Part shown: positions 32,740-40,456 of the stretch, one piece after another
How the letters are laid out: each line of letters starts with the position of its first letter
How positions within the stretch are numbered: position 1 is the stretch's first letter
Source of the DNA: CAVQWT01 sp963717705
GTDB taxonomy: Bacteria > Pseudomonadota > Gammaproteobacteria > Burkholderiales > Casimicrobiaceae
Assembly: GCA_963717705.1 (NCBI GenBank)
Contig: CAVQWT010000004.1
Coordinates: forward strand, 558,001-622,000
DNA: 64,000 nucleotides
Reading direction: 5' to 3'
Program-made: the position numbers and the translations under genes
The notes under the pieces: generated by a model
Databases searched by the model: none
Told to the model about the DNA's origin: nothing
Seen by the model: only the letters and a program-made list of their open reading frames with translations

Positions 32740-32760
32740 GCGGGCGGGCAGCGTTGGCTA

Positions 32761-32794
32761 TATAATCGACCGTCATTCTAACGCGACGGTTATA
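32761..32794. promoter_or_regulatory. AT-rich dyad and -10 box between the Sua5 and LysR genes
   Basis: TATAAT (32761-32766) on the plus strand is a perfect -10 for the LysR-type gene, 83 nt before its GTG. It forms the left edge of an imperfect dyad: TATAA...ACCGTC (32769-32774) and GACGGT (32785-32790) running into TTATA (32790-32794). A CysB-type LysR regulator commonly binds next to its own promoter, so this is a candidate autoregulatory site. That role is inferred only from position and symmetry. Confidence 0.45.
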
Positions 32795-32849
32795 TCGCCG
32801 GCGACTCCTCGCGTTCGTTTCCTTCTCCCCGCGCCCCGTCCCGTCGACC

Positions 32850-33797
32850 GTGAATCTCCAGCAGCTTCGCTATCTCTGCGCCATCGCCGACCACGGCCTC
32901 AACGTGTCGGACGCAGCCGAGGCGCTGTTCACCTCGCAGCCGGGCATCAGCAAGCAGGTCCGCCAGTTCGAGGACGAGATCGGCGTGCGCGTCTTCGTCC
33001 GCCAGGGCAAGCGCCTCTCCGCGCTGACGCCGGCCGGCGAGGCCGTGCTCGCGACCGCACGCCGCGCGATCCGCGAAATCGAGAACCTGAAGCGCGTCGG
33101 CGACGAGTACCGCAACGAGAACGCCGGCACGCTGGCGCTGGCGACGACGCACACGCAGGCCCGATACGTGCTGCCGGCGGTGCTGCGCGACTTCGCTTCG
33201 ATGTATCCCAAGGTCAAGCTGGTGCTGCATCAGGGCAGCCCCGAGCAGGTCGCCGAGCTGACCGCCCGCGGCGAGGTCGACGTCGGCATCGCGACCGAAG
33301 CGCTCGCCTCCTGGCCGGACCTGGTGACGCTGCCCTGCTACGAATGGAACCGGGTCGTGCTGGTGCCGCGAGGCCATCCGCTGGTGAAGGCCAGGCCGCT
33401 GACGCTGGAGGCGCTGGCACGGTTCCCGATCGTCACCTACGACGCCGCGTTCACCGGCCGCTCGCAGATCAACGCGGCGTTCGACGCCGCCGGGCTCGCG
33501 CCCAACGTCGTGCTGGCGGCGCTGGACGCCGACGTCATCAAGACCTACGTGTCGATGGGCATGGGCGTCGGCATCGTCGCGCAGATGGCGTTCGACCCGG
33601 CGCGCGACGCCGGACTCGTCGGCCTGCCCGCCGCGCACCTCTTCGCGCCGTCGACGACCAAGCTCGCGCTGCGCCGCGGCGTGTTCCTGCGCCGTTACAT
33701 CTACGACTTCATCGCGCGGTTCGCTCCCACGCTCGACCGGGCGAGCGTCGATGCCGCCGTCGCCGGCGCCGCGGGGAGCAAGGCGCACCCCAGGTGA
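32850..33797 (+). CDS. CysB-family LysR-type transcriptional regulator
   Basis: The 315-residue protein has the N-terminal helix-turn-helix of the CysB subgroup (MNLQQLRYLCAIADHGLNVSDAAEALFTSQPGISKQVRQFEDEIGV) followed by a long linker helix and a substrate-binding-protein-like sensor domain. The segments TTHTQARYVLPAV and ALDADVIKTYVSMGMGVGIVA are typical of CysB and Cbl, which sense O-acetylserine or sulfate-derived signals and control sulfur assimilation. CysB and Cbl cannot be separated by eye and no cys genes are nearby. The start is a GTG. The stop overlaps the exporter gene by 4 nt. Confidence 0.9.
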   Translation: MNLQQLRYLCAIADHGLNVSDAAEALFTSQPGISKQVRQFEDEIGVRVFVRQGKRLSALTPAGEAVLATARRAIREIENLKRVGDEYRNENAGTLALATTHTQARYVLPAVLRDFASMYPKVKLVLHQGSPEQVAELTARGEVDVGIATEALASWPDLVTLPCYEWNRVVLVPRGHPLVKARPLTLEALARFPIVTYDAAFTGRSQINAAFDAAGLAPNVVLAALDADVIKTYVSMGMGVGIVAQMAFDPARDAGLVGLPAAHLFAPSTTKLALRRGVFLRRYIYDFIARFAPTLDRASVDAAVAGAAGSKAHPR

Positions 33798-35023
33798 CGG
33801 CACCCGCCCGCGACGCGCTGGCGCGCACCTGGTCGCTGGCCGCGCTCATCGGCGGCGTCAGCATGCTGGGGCCGTTCGCGATCGACATGGTCCTGCCGGC
33901 GTTCCCCGAGATCGGCCGCGACCTCGAAGCGCCGCCGCTGGCGGTGCAGCAGACGCTGTCGGTCTACCTCGCCGCCTATGCCTTCATGATGCTGTGGCAC
34001 GGCGCGCTCGCCGACGCGCTCGGCCGGCGACCGGTCCTGGTCGCGGCGCTGGCGGTGTTCGCGCTGGCCTCGTTCGGCGCCGCGATCTCGGGCAACATCG
34101 AGTCGCTGGTGCTGTTCCGCGCGCTGCAGGGACTGTCGGCGGGCGCCGGCATGGTGATCGGCCGGGCGGTGATCCGCGATCGTTTCCACGGCGCGGAAGC
34201 GCAGCGGATGATGGCGCAGGTGACGCTGGTGTTCAGCATCGCCCCGGCGATCGCGCCGGTGATCGGCGGAGTGCTGCTCAACCTCGTCGGCTGGCGCTCG
34301 ATCTTCTGGCTGATGCTGGTGCAGGCCGCGGCGCTGATCGCCTGGGTCCGCCTCAAGCTCCCCGAGACGCTGCCGAAGGACGCCCGGCAGCCGCTGTCGC
34401 CGCCGGTGCTCCTCGCGAACTACCGGCGGGTGATCCTGCGGCCGGAGTTCCTGCTGCTGGCGCTGATCACGGCGCTCAACTTCGCGGCGTTCTTCCTCTA
34501 TATCGCCGCGGCGCCGCAGTTCCTGGTCGGGCACCTCGGGGTCTCGACCTGGGGCTTCGCCTGGCTGTTCGTGCCGATGATCACCGGGGTCCTGCTCGGC
34601 GCGCTGCTGTCGGGGCGGAGCGCCGGACGCCACTCGCCGCGGCGCACGATCCGCCTGGGCTTCGCGACCATGTTCGCCGCGTGCGCACTCAACGTGCTGA
34701 TCACCGCGCTGGTTCCGCCGTCGGTGCCGTGGCACGTGCTGCCGATCTTCGTGTTCACCATCGGCAGCGCCACGGTGATGCCGTCGATCACCCTGCTGCT
34801 GCTCGACCTCTTTCCCGCCAACCGCGGGCTCGCGTCGTCGCTGCAGGGATTCCTGCAGTTCGCGCTGTCGGCGGTCAACGCGGCGCTGGTCGCGCCGCTG
34901 CTGGCGACTTCGCTCGGCCTCCTTGCGACGGGGATGATCGTGTTCACCGTCGCGAGCTTCTCGCTGTGGTTGATCTATCAGCGCCGTGCCCGTACGCTGC
35001 TGCGCAACTGGACCCCGTCATGA
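33794..35023 (+). CDS. Bcr/CflA-type multidrug efflux MFS transporter
   Basis: The 409-residue integral membrane protein has 12 hydrophobic segments and the Bcr/CflA signature: MLGPFAIDMVLPAFPEIGRDL in the first helix, the motif A loop GALADALGRRPV and the motif C-like region GAGMVIGRAVIRDRF. Homologues expel bicyclomycin, chloramphenicol or sulfonamides, and E. coli Bcr can export cysteine. Translation probably couples to the LysR gene (GTGA overlap) and to the DUF192 gene downstream (ATGA overlap). Coupling with a CysB-like regulator makes cysteine or a sulfur compound a reasonable candidate substrate. That is inference. Confidence 0.9.
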   Translation: MTAPARDALARTWSLAALIGGVSMLGPFAIDMVLPAFPEIGRDLEAPPLAVQQTLSVYLAAYAFMMLWHGALADALGRRPVLVAALAVFALASFGAAISGNIESLVLFRALQGLSAGAGMVIGRAVIRDRFHGAEAQRMMAQVTLVFSIAPAIAPVIGGVLLNLVGWRSIFWLMLVQAAALIAWVRLKLPETLPKDARQPLSPPVLLANYRRVILRPEFLLLALITALNFAAFFLYIAAAPQFLVGHLGVSTWGFAWLFVPMITGVLLGALLSGRSAGRHSPRRTIRLGFATMFAACALNVLITALVPPSVPWHVLPIFVFTIGSATVMPSITLLLLDLFPANRGLASSLQGFLQFALSAVNAALVAPLLATSLGLLATGMIVFTVASFSLWLIYQRRARTLLRNWTPS

Positions 35024-35541
35024 CCGCCGATTCCCGCCGCAACATCTCCACTCCCGCGTCCCTCCGCTTCGCTGCGCGTCGCGCCGCGCTCGGCGCGCTC
35101 GTCGCCTTCACCGCCTCCGCCGCGGGGTTTGCGCCGCTCGACGCCCTTGCGCAGGCGGCCGAGAAGGCGCAGTCGCTCCCGACGATTCCGCTGTCCGTCG
35201 GCGGGCGCAAGATCGTCGCCGAGGTCGCCCGCACGCCGGCCGAGCTCGCCACCGGTCTGATGTGGCGGTTCAGCCTGCGCCCCGACCACGGGATGCTGTT
35301 CGTCTACGACCAGCCGCGGCTGATGTCGTTCTGGATGCGCAACACTTTCATCCCGCTGTCGATCGCCTTCATCGACGCCGAGGGGCGCATCCTCAACATC
35401 GAGGACATGGCGCCGCAGAACGAGCAGCTGCACTGGTCGCGGGCGCCGGGGCTGTTTGCGCTGGAAATGCGCAAGGGCTGGTTTGCCGAGCACCGGATCG
35501 GCCCGGGGGCCATGGTCGAAGGCCTGCCGAAACCACGTTAG
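35020..35541 (+). CDS. DUF192 family exported protein
   Basis: The 173-residue protein has an N-terminal signal (basic residues, then AALGALVAFTASAAGFAPLDALAQA) and a DUF192 domain. Typical motifs are ARTPAELATGLMWRFSL, DHGMLFVYD, SFWMRNTFIPLSIAFID and ALEMRKGWFAEHRIGPG. DUF192 proteins are small beta-barrels of unknown function, commonly exported or membrane-anchored. The ATG overlaps the stop of the exporter gene. The three genes regulator, exporter and DUF192 form one unit. Confidence 0.9.
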   Translation: MTADSRRNISTPASLRFAARRAALGALVAFTASAAGFAPLDALAQAAEKAQSLPTIPLSVGGRKIVAEVARTPAELATGLMWRFSLRPDHGMLFVYDQPRLMSFWMRNTFIPLSIAFIDAEGRILNIEDMAPQNEQLHWSRAPGLFALEMRKGWFAEHRIGPGAMVEGLPKPR

Positions 35542-35615
35542 ATTGCAGCGCCAAATCGCTGAATAAACGTCGATTTTGTGGTGCGCTGTACCCGGGAATC
35601 AGCCGCCGAACGGCA

Positions 35616-35645
35616 TTGCCGAAAGCGCGCAACACTTTGTAGCAT
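35616..35645 (+). promoter_or_regulatory. Candidate promoter of the luxR-type gene
   Basis: TTGCCG (35616-35621) and TAGCAT (35640-35645) are 18 nt apart in a 216-nt gap of lower GC content. It would give a leader of about 105 nt before the start codon. I saw no lux-box-like palindrome in the gap. Confidence 0.35.
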
Positions 35646-35757
35646 ACGTTTCGCGCGTTACCGCTGTTCGTCGCCGAGGCCGCCAAGAGCCTGCGTGCGG
35701 TACGTCGCAAATGCCGGCCGCGCTGGGGCCGCCCGAGTCCGTCCCGGGAGAAATCCG

Positions 35758-36567
35758 ATGCCTGCCGCTGCCCCGCCGGCCCCTGCGTTGCTGCGACCCT
35801 GCCGTCCGGCCGACGCCCGCTGTCCCGCCGACTCCCCGCTGCGCCCCCTCTACGCCGCCGTTGCCGCCGGGGTCCCGCTCGAACCCGCGATGCGCACCGT
35901 CGTCCGTGCGCTGGGATTCGACGCGTTCAGCTACGCGCTGGCGACCGAGCCGCCGACCCGGTCCGGCGGGCCGGCGAGGGTGTGGACGACGGGATCCTCG
36001 GAATGGCTCGAGGTCTACGATCGCCACGGCTACGCGGACGTCGATCCCCGCCTGACCCGGACGCGCGAGCGCACCGCCCCGCTCGCCTGGGACGGCGCGG
36101 CGCTGCCGGCGTCGGGGCGCCTGGCCCGGTTCCTGGACGATGCCGCGGGTTTCGGCATCCGCAGCGGCGTCGCCGTCCCGCTGCGCTCGCCGCGCGGCGA
36201 GCGGATCCTGGTGACGCTCGACTCGGCGGTCAGCCCCGTCGATCCGCCGCGGGCGACGCGCATCGCCCGGCGGCTGGGCGCGGTGCTGCTGCTGGCCACC
36301 GAGTTTCACGACGCGTTCATGGCACCAGCGCTCCAGGGCCCGGGGTCGCCGGTGCGCCCAGGGCAGCCGTTGTCGCCGCGCGAGCTGGAGTGCCTGCACA
36401 TGGCGGCGCACGGGCTCACCAGCCTCGACATCGGGGACAAGCTCGGCGTGGCCGGACGCACCGTCCACTTCCACTTCCACAACGTCATCGCGAAGCTCGG
36501 CGTGCTCAACCGGCAGGAAGCGATCGCGCGGGCGATCACCTGCGGGCTGATCCGCATCGAGACCTGA
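35758..36567 (+). CDS. LuxR-family regulator with acyl-homoserine-lactone-binding domain (solo)
   Basis: The 269-residue protein has an N-terminal autoinducer-binding domain and a C-terminal GerE helix-turn-helix (LSPRELECLHMAAHGLTSLDIGDKLGV). The ligand-pocket residues have the same spacing as in TraR and LuxR: W83, Y87, D96, P97 and W111, with a glycine at 137 near the expected G113 position. It should therefore bind an acyl-homoserine lactone. No luxI-type synthase is in the window, so it looks like a solo receptor. A strong GGGAGAA (35746-35752) supports the start. It converges on the CBS gene with an 8-nt gap. Confidence 0.9.
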   Translation: MPAAAPPAPALLRPCRPADARCPADSPLRPLYAAVAAGVPLEPAMRTVVRALGFDAFSYALATEPPTRSGGPARVWTTGSSEWLEVYDRHGYADVDPRLTRTRERTAPLAWDGAALPASGRLARFLDDAAGFGIRSGVAVPLRSPRGERILVTLDSAVSPVDPPRATRIARRLGAVLLLATEFHDAFMAPALQGPGSPVRPGQPLSPRELECLHMAAHGLTSLDIGDKLGVAGRTVHFHFHNVIAKLGVLNRQEAIARAITCGLIRIET

Positions 36568-36575
36568 GCGGCCGG

Positions 36576-36953
36576 TCAGGTCTGCAGCTCGACGAAGCGG
36601 CGAAAGATGTCGGTCTCGGTGATGACCCCGACGAGCTTCCCGCCGTCGACCACCGGCAGCCCGCCGATGCGGTGGTCGAGCATCAGCCGGGCGGCGTCCT
36701 GGATCGGCGTCGCGGGCGCGACGGTGACGACGTCCTTCTGCATGATGTCCGCGACGTCGACGCGCGACTGCAGGTAGCGCATCGCCGCCAGCAGCAGGTC
36801 GCGCTCGGCCACCATCCCTGTCAATACCCCCGCGCCGTCGACCACCGGCAGCCGGCGCAGGTTGCGCTTCTGCATCAGCGCGAGGGCCGACTGGAAATCG
36901 GTGTCGGCGCGCACGGTGACGGCCGGGCTCGACATGCGTTGGGCGACGATCAT
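36576..36953 (-). CDS. Two-CBS-domain protein
   Basis: The 125-residue protein consists of two CBS motifs (PAVTVRADTDFQSALALMQKRNLRRLPVVD and VVTVAPATPIQDAARLMLDHRIGGLPVVD). Such pairs bind adenosyl ligands such as AMP, ATP or S-adenosylmethionine. Free-standing versions serve as regulators of partners that cannot be predicted from sequence. The 166 nt upstream, to the sppA stop, show no gene. Confidence 0.9.
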   Translation of the reverse strand: MIVAQRMSSPAVTVRADTDFQSALALMQKRNLRRLPVVDGAGVLTGMVAERDLLLAAMRYLQSRVDVADIMQKDVVTVAPATPIQDAARLMLDHRIGGLPVVDGGKLVGVITETDIFRRFVELQT

Positions 36954-37119
36954 GGCCTTCCTCCCCCTCGGTCGCCGTCGTGGCGGACGGCGTTCCGTCA
37001 GGCTAGCGCCCCGGCCGCGGCGCGACCTTGACCTTGGTCAGCGGCCCGTCAGCCCGCGGCGGCGGGGCGGGCTCGATGCCGCGCGGGGGGCGGGACAGCC
37101 GTCGCGGCGGACGCGCGAT

Positions 37120-38055
37120 TCAGCGCAGCGCCGGCGTCCGCAGCGCGGCCGCGACCTCGCCCGCCAGCACGGCCCCCAGCTTGCGGGCAAACCGCTCGGA
37201 CAGCGCCTCCTGCGGCGTGAAGTCGACGACCTCCTCGGCGCCGATGACGTCGCGCGCGACGCCGTCGACGTTCCCCAGCGCGTCGGCGAGCCCGAGCTCG
37301 ATCGCCCGCGAGCCGTTCCAGACCAGGCCGGAGAACATGTCCGGCGTTTCCTTCAGCCGCTTGCCGCGCCCTTCGCGCACCGCGCCGATGAACTGCCGGT
37401 GCACGTCGTCGAGCATCGTCTGCAGGTACGCCCGCTGCTGCGGGTCGACCGGGGCGAAGGGGTCCATGAACGCCTTGTTGGTGCCCGCGGTGACGGTGCG
37501 CGCTTCGACGCCGACCTTGTCCAGGGCGCCGACGACGCCGAAGCCGTGGTAAATGACGCCGATCGACCCGACCAGGCTCGCACGGTCGACGTAGATGCGG
37601 TCGGCTGCCGCGGCGACGTAGTAGCCGCCGGACGCCGCGATCTCCTCGACCACGGCGTGGACGGGAATGTCCGGGTGCTTGGCGCGAAGCCGGCGCACCT
37701 CGTCGTAGATCTGGCCGGCCTGGACGGGACTGCCGCCGGGGCTGTTGATCCGCAGCAGCACGCCCTTGGTCCCGCTGTTGCGGAACGCGGCCTGCAGGCC
37801 GGCGATCACGCGCTCGGCGCTCGCCCGGCTGGTGACGTCCATCTCGCCGCGCAGCTCGACCAGCGCCGTGCACTTGTCGAGGCAGATCCGCTCGCGCGCG
37901 CCGAACGCGGCCAGCACCGAGGCGAGCGACAGCAGCGCGACGCCGGCGAAGATCACCTTGAAGAAGATTCCCCAGCGCCGCGCGCGACGGCGTTCGACGA
38001 GCAGGTCCTGGGCGAGGGCCGCGAGCACGTCGCGGTCGGTGGTGGGGTCGGTCAT
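37120..38055 (-). CDS. sppA: Signal peptide peptidase SppA (S49, short form)
   Basis: SppA cleaves leftover signal peptides in the membrane. The 311-residue protein has an N-terminal anchor (about residues 28-50, WGIFFKVIFAGVALLSLASVLA) and a single S49 domain. The nucleophile is S142 (EIAASGGYYVAAAAD) and the general-base lysine is K194 (TAGTNKAFMDPF). This is the short SppA36K form made of one half-domain that assembles as an oligomer; the E. coli 67-kDa version is a fused pair. It lies 95 nt after the HAD gene on the same strand. Confidence 0.93.
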   Translation of the reverse strand: MTDPTTDRDVLAALAQDLLVERRRARRWGIFFKVIFAGVALLSLASVLAAFGARERICLDKCTALVELRGEMDVTSRASAERVIAGLQAAFRNSGTKGVLLRINSPGGSPVQAGQIYDEVRRLRAKHPDIPVHAVVEEIAASGGYYVAAAADRIYVDRASLVGSIGVIYHGFGVVGALDKVGVEARTVTAGTNKAFMDPFAPVDPQQRAYLQTMLDDVHRQFIGAVREGRGKRLKETPDMFSGLVWNGSRAIELGLADALGNVDGVARDVIGAEEVVDFTPQEALSERFARKLGAVLAGEVAAALRTPALR

Positions 38056-38150
38056 GGAGGTGGAGCGGGCGGGCCGCGGTCAGGGGAGCGAAGGACGTAT
38101 CGTCGCACGCGCCGGGTCCGCGCGGTCGGCTGCCGCGACTGGACGCGGCG

Positions 38151-38819
38151 TCACCCGTGCCGCGCGAGCCAGACCGCGAGTTCCGGCACCGAGTGGACGG
38201 TCGCGAGCGGCGCAGCGGCCGCCAGCCCCTCGTGGCCGTGCGCCCCGTACGCGACCGCCACCGCGGCGACGCCGGCGTTGCGGGCGAGGTCGAGGTCGTG
38301 CGTGGTGTCGCCGATCATCAGCGTCTCGTCCGGCGCCGCGCCGACGCGGTCCATCAGGTGCAGCAGCATGTCCGGATTCGGCTTGGGGAAGCCCTCGTCG
38401 GCGCAGCGCGTCGCCACGAAATGGTGCGCCAGCGTCTGCTGGGCGAGCGCGCGATCGAGCCCGGTCCGCGTCTTGCCGGTGGCGATGCCGAGCAGGTAGC
38501 CCGCGGCGTCGAGCCCGGCGACCAGCTCGCGCGCGCCGGCGAACAGCGGAATGTCGGGGTCGCGGGCGAGATAGTGCTCGCGGTAGCGCGCCGACAGTTC
38601 GGCGTAGCGCGCCGACGCCAGCTGCGGCGCCACGTGCCGCAGCGCGTCGCCGAGGCCGAGGCCGATCACGTACCGGGCGGCGGTGTCGTCGGGCACCGGC
38701 TCGCCGATGTCGCGGCACGCCGACTGCAGCGCACCGGCGATGATCGCCGTCGAGTCGGCGAGCGTGCCGTCCCAGTCGAACACGACGAAGCGGAACCGTC
38801 GCGGCAGGTAGTCAGGCAT
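38151..38819 (-). CDS. HAD hydrolase, phosphoglycolate phosphatase-like
   Basis: The 222-residue haloacid-dehalogenase enzyme has motif I DWDGTLADS (nucleophile D15, acid D17), a helical cap, the K/R loop GFPKPNPDMLL and motif III MIGDTTHDLDLARNAG. It resembles Gph but could act on another small phosphoester such as a nucleotide. The ATG at 38819 overlaps the end of rluC by 8 nt, so it is translated from the rluC message. The same rluC-HAD-(Rieske)-sppA order occurs in other Betaproteobacteria; here the Rieske gene is absent. Confidence 0.9.
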   Translation of the reverse strand: MPDYLPRRFRFVVFDWDGTLADSTAIIAGALQSACRDIGEPVPDDTAARYVIGLGLGDALRHVAPQLASARYAELSARYREHYLARDPDIPLFAGARELVAGLDAAGYLLGIATGKTRTGLDRALAQQTLAHHFVATRCADEGFPKPNPDMLLHLMDRVGAAPDETLMIGDTTHDLDLARNAGVAAVAVAYGAHGHEGLAAAAPLATVHSVPELAVWLARHG

Positions 38820-39822
38820 CGGCGTCTCCCGTCCCGGCCGCCGCAGTCGCGTCGAGCCGCGCGACGAACGCGGCGAGGTCCGCCGGCAGCGGCGACTCGA
38901 GCACCAGCGGCGCACCCGTCTGCGGATGTGCGAGCGCCAGCCGGTGCGCGTGCAGGAACATCCGCTTCAGCCCCTGCCGGGAGAGCGCCTTGTTCCAGGC
39001 GAAGTCGCCGTACTTGTCGTCGCCGGCCAGCGGAAACCCGAGGTGCGTGAGGTGGACGCGGATCTGGTGCGTGCGCCCGGTCTCGAGCTCGGCCTCGAGC
39101 AGCGCCACCGGCGGCTCGGCGCGCGGCCAGGTCCGCAGGCGCCGGAACACGGTGGCGGAGGCCTTGCCTTCGCGGTCGACGCGCACCCGCCGCTCGCCGT
39201 CGCCGGTGACGTAGGTCTCGAGCGCCAGGTCGACGCGGCGCTTGGCGTCGCGCCACTTGCCGCGGACCAGCACGTGGTAGCGCTTGTCGACGCCGCCCTC
39301 GCGCAGCGCCGCGTGCAGCGCGACCAGCGCCGGCCGCTTTTTCGCCACCAGCAGCACGCCCGACGTGTCGCGGTCCAGGCGGTGGACGAGTTCGAGGAAC
39401 TTCGCCTCCGGCCGCGCGTGCCGCAGCCGCTCGATGACGCCGAAGGCGATGCCGCTGCCGCCGTGCACGGCCAGCCCCGCCGGCTTGTCGAGCGCGATCA
39501 GCGCGTCGTCCTCGTAGAGCACCGGCGGCACGGGCCCGGCCGACACTGGCGTGCGGACGCCCGCGGCGTCCAGTCGCACCGCTCCGGCGGCCGGCTCCCC
39601 GACGCGGACCGGCGGGATCCGGACCTCGTCGCCCAGGGCCAGCCGGGCGTCCGGCCCGACCCGCTTCCTGTTCACCCGGACCTCCCCGCTGCGCAGGATC
39701 CGGTAGATGTGGCTCTTGGGCACGCCCTTGAGGATGCGGACCAGGAAATTGTCGACCCGCTGCCCGGCCGCGTCGTCGCCGATTGCAAGCCGGGTCACAG
39801 AATCCTTGCTTAAGCCGTTCAT
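38812..39822 (-). CDS. rluC: 23S rRNA pseudouridine(955/2504/2580) synthase RluC
   Basis: RluC makes three pseudouridines in 23S rRNA. The 336-residue protein has an N-terminal S4 domain (QRVDNFLVRILKGVPKSHIYRILRSGEVRVNRKR) and the RluA-type catalytic motif HRLDRDTSGVLL with the nucleophilic aspartate, then the late RTHQIRVHLTHLGFPLAGDDKYG. It faces rne, the arrangement also found in E. coli, and the two share the intergenic promoter region. The stop overlaps the HAD gene. Confidence 0.95.
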   Translation of the reverse strand: MNGLSKDSVTRLAIGDDAAGQRVDNFLVRILKGVPKSHIYRILRSGEVRVNRKRVGPDARLALGDEVRIPPVRVGEPAAGAVRLDAAGVRTPVSAGPVPPVLYEDDALIALDKPAGLAVHGGSGIAFGVIERLRHARPEAKFLELVHRLDRDTSGVLLVAKKRPALVALHAALREGGVDKRYHVLVRGKWRDAKRRVDLALETYVTGDGERRVRVDREGKASATVFRRLRTWPRAEPPVALLEAELETGRTHQIRVHLTHLGFPLAGDDKYGDFAWNKALSRQGLKRMFLHAHRLALAHPQTGAPLVLESPLPADLAAFVARLDATAAAGTGDADA

Positions 39823-39833
39823 TCGCTTATAAT
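39806..39833 (+). promoter_or_regulatory. Promoter of rne
   Basis: TTGCTT (39806-39811) and a perfect TATAAT (39828-39833) are 16 nt apart on the plus strand. The promoter overlaps the 5' end of rluC and would start transcription near 39840, giving a leader of about 617 nt before the rne ATG. Confidence 0.65.
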
Positions 39834-40456
39834 TCCCGGCTGCAACACGTCCCGGCCACCGGATCTACCCAGCGGCGCGGTCGGTGCCCCCTCAAAGGGC
39901 TTTCACGATTGTCGTTTTCGCGGACTGCCCCCCGATCGATTCGATCCGGCGGCGTCGGCGCAAGGGTCAAGGGATGTGCGCCCCGAATGCCGGGGCTTGG
40001 AAGTCGGCCGTGGCCCGATGGGGCGTAAACCGGTCGCCGGTTAAATCTGCTCACCGTCCGGGCGTTGCGTCCCGGAAAAGTACGGATGGTAATGGAAGAG
40101 CGCAGTCTCCGCACCCGGCTTGCGGCCGGTTCGAAGCGGATTGCTGCGCGGCGAAATCCAGCGACGATTCTCGTTCCCGACCCGCAACCCCGCCTTCGCC
40201 GCTACGGCGCGCGGGCTGCATCGTGAACCCACCGCTAACTTGCGACCCCGACCAAGCCGCCCCCGAAGAGTCCGGACCCCAGACGCGATGACCACCCGCG
40301 AACGCGTTCCCGTTCTCCACCGCCCGCAGCCACCGCTGCCGGCGCGGCGCCCGTCGTCCGCAGCCGCCGCGCCGTAGTCCCCGTCACCGCGCCTCCCCGC
40401 GCGGTACGTCGCTTCGCCCTCCGCACGCCCGGCCGGACCGCGCCGGGAAGACGCAC
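39834..40456 (+). promoter_or_regulatory. Long structured 5' leader of rne (no gene seen)
   Basis: No protein gene is convincing in these 620 nt. Several short perfect hairpins cluster in 39,980-40,080: CCCCG-AATGC-CGGGG (39981-39995), AACCGG-TCG-CCGGTT (40028-40042, flanked by A/T) and TCCGGG-N8-CCCGGA (40057-40076). In E. coli the rne mRNA has a 361-nt leader whose hairpins let RNase E cleave its own message and hold its level constant. A leader of similar kind in the same position is the simplest reading. The structure here is not obviously homologous in sequence. Confidence 0.55.

Noticed and set aside
40051..40320. Short minus-strand open frames inside the rne leader
   Set aside because: They have no ribosome site or recognisable domain, and they oppose a leader with clear RNA hairpins.
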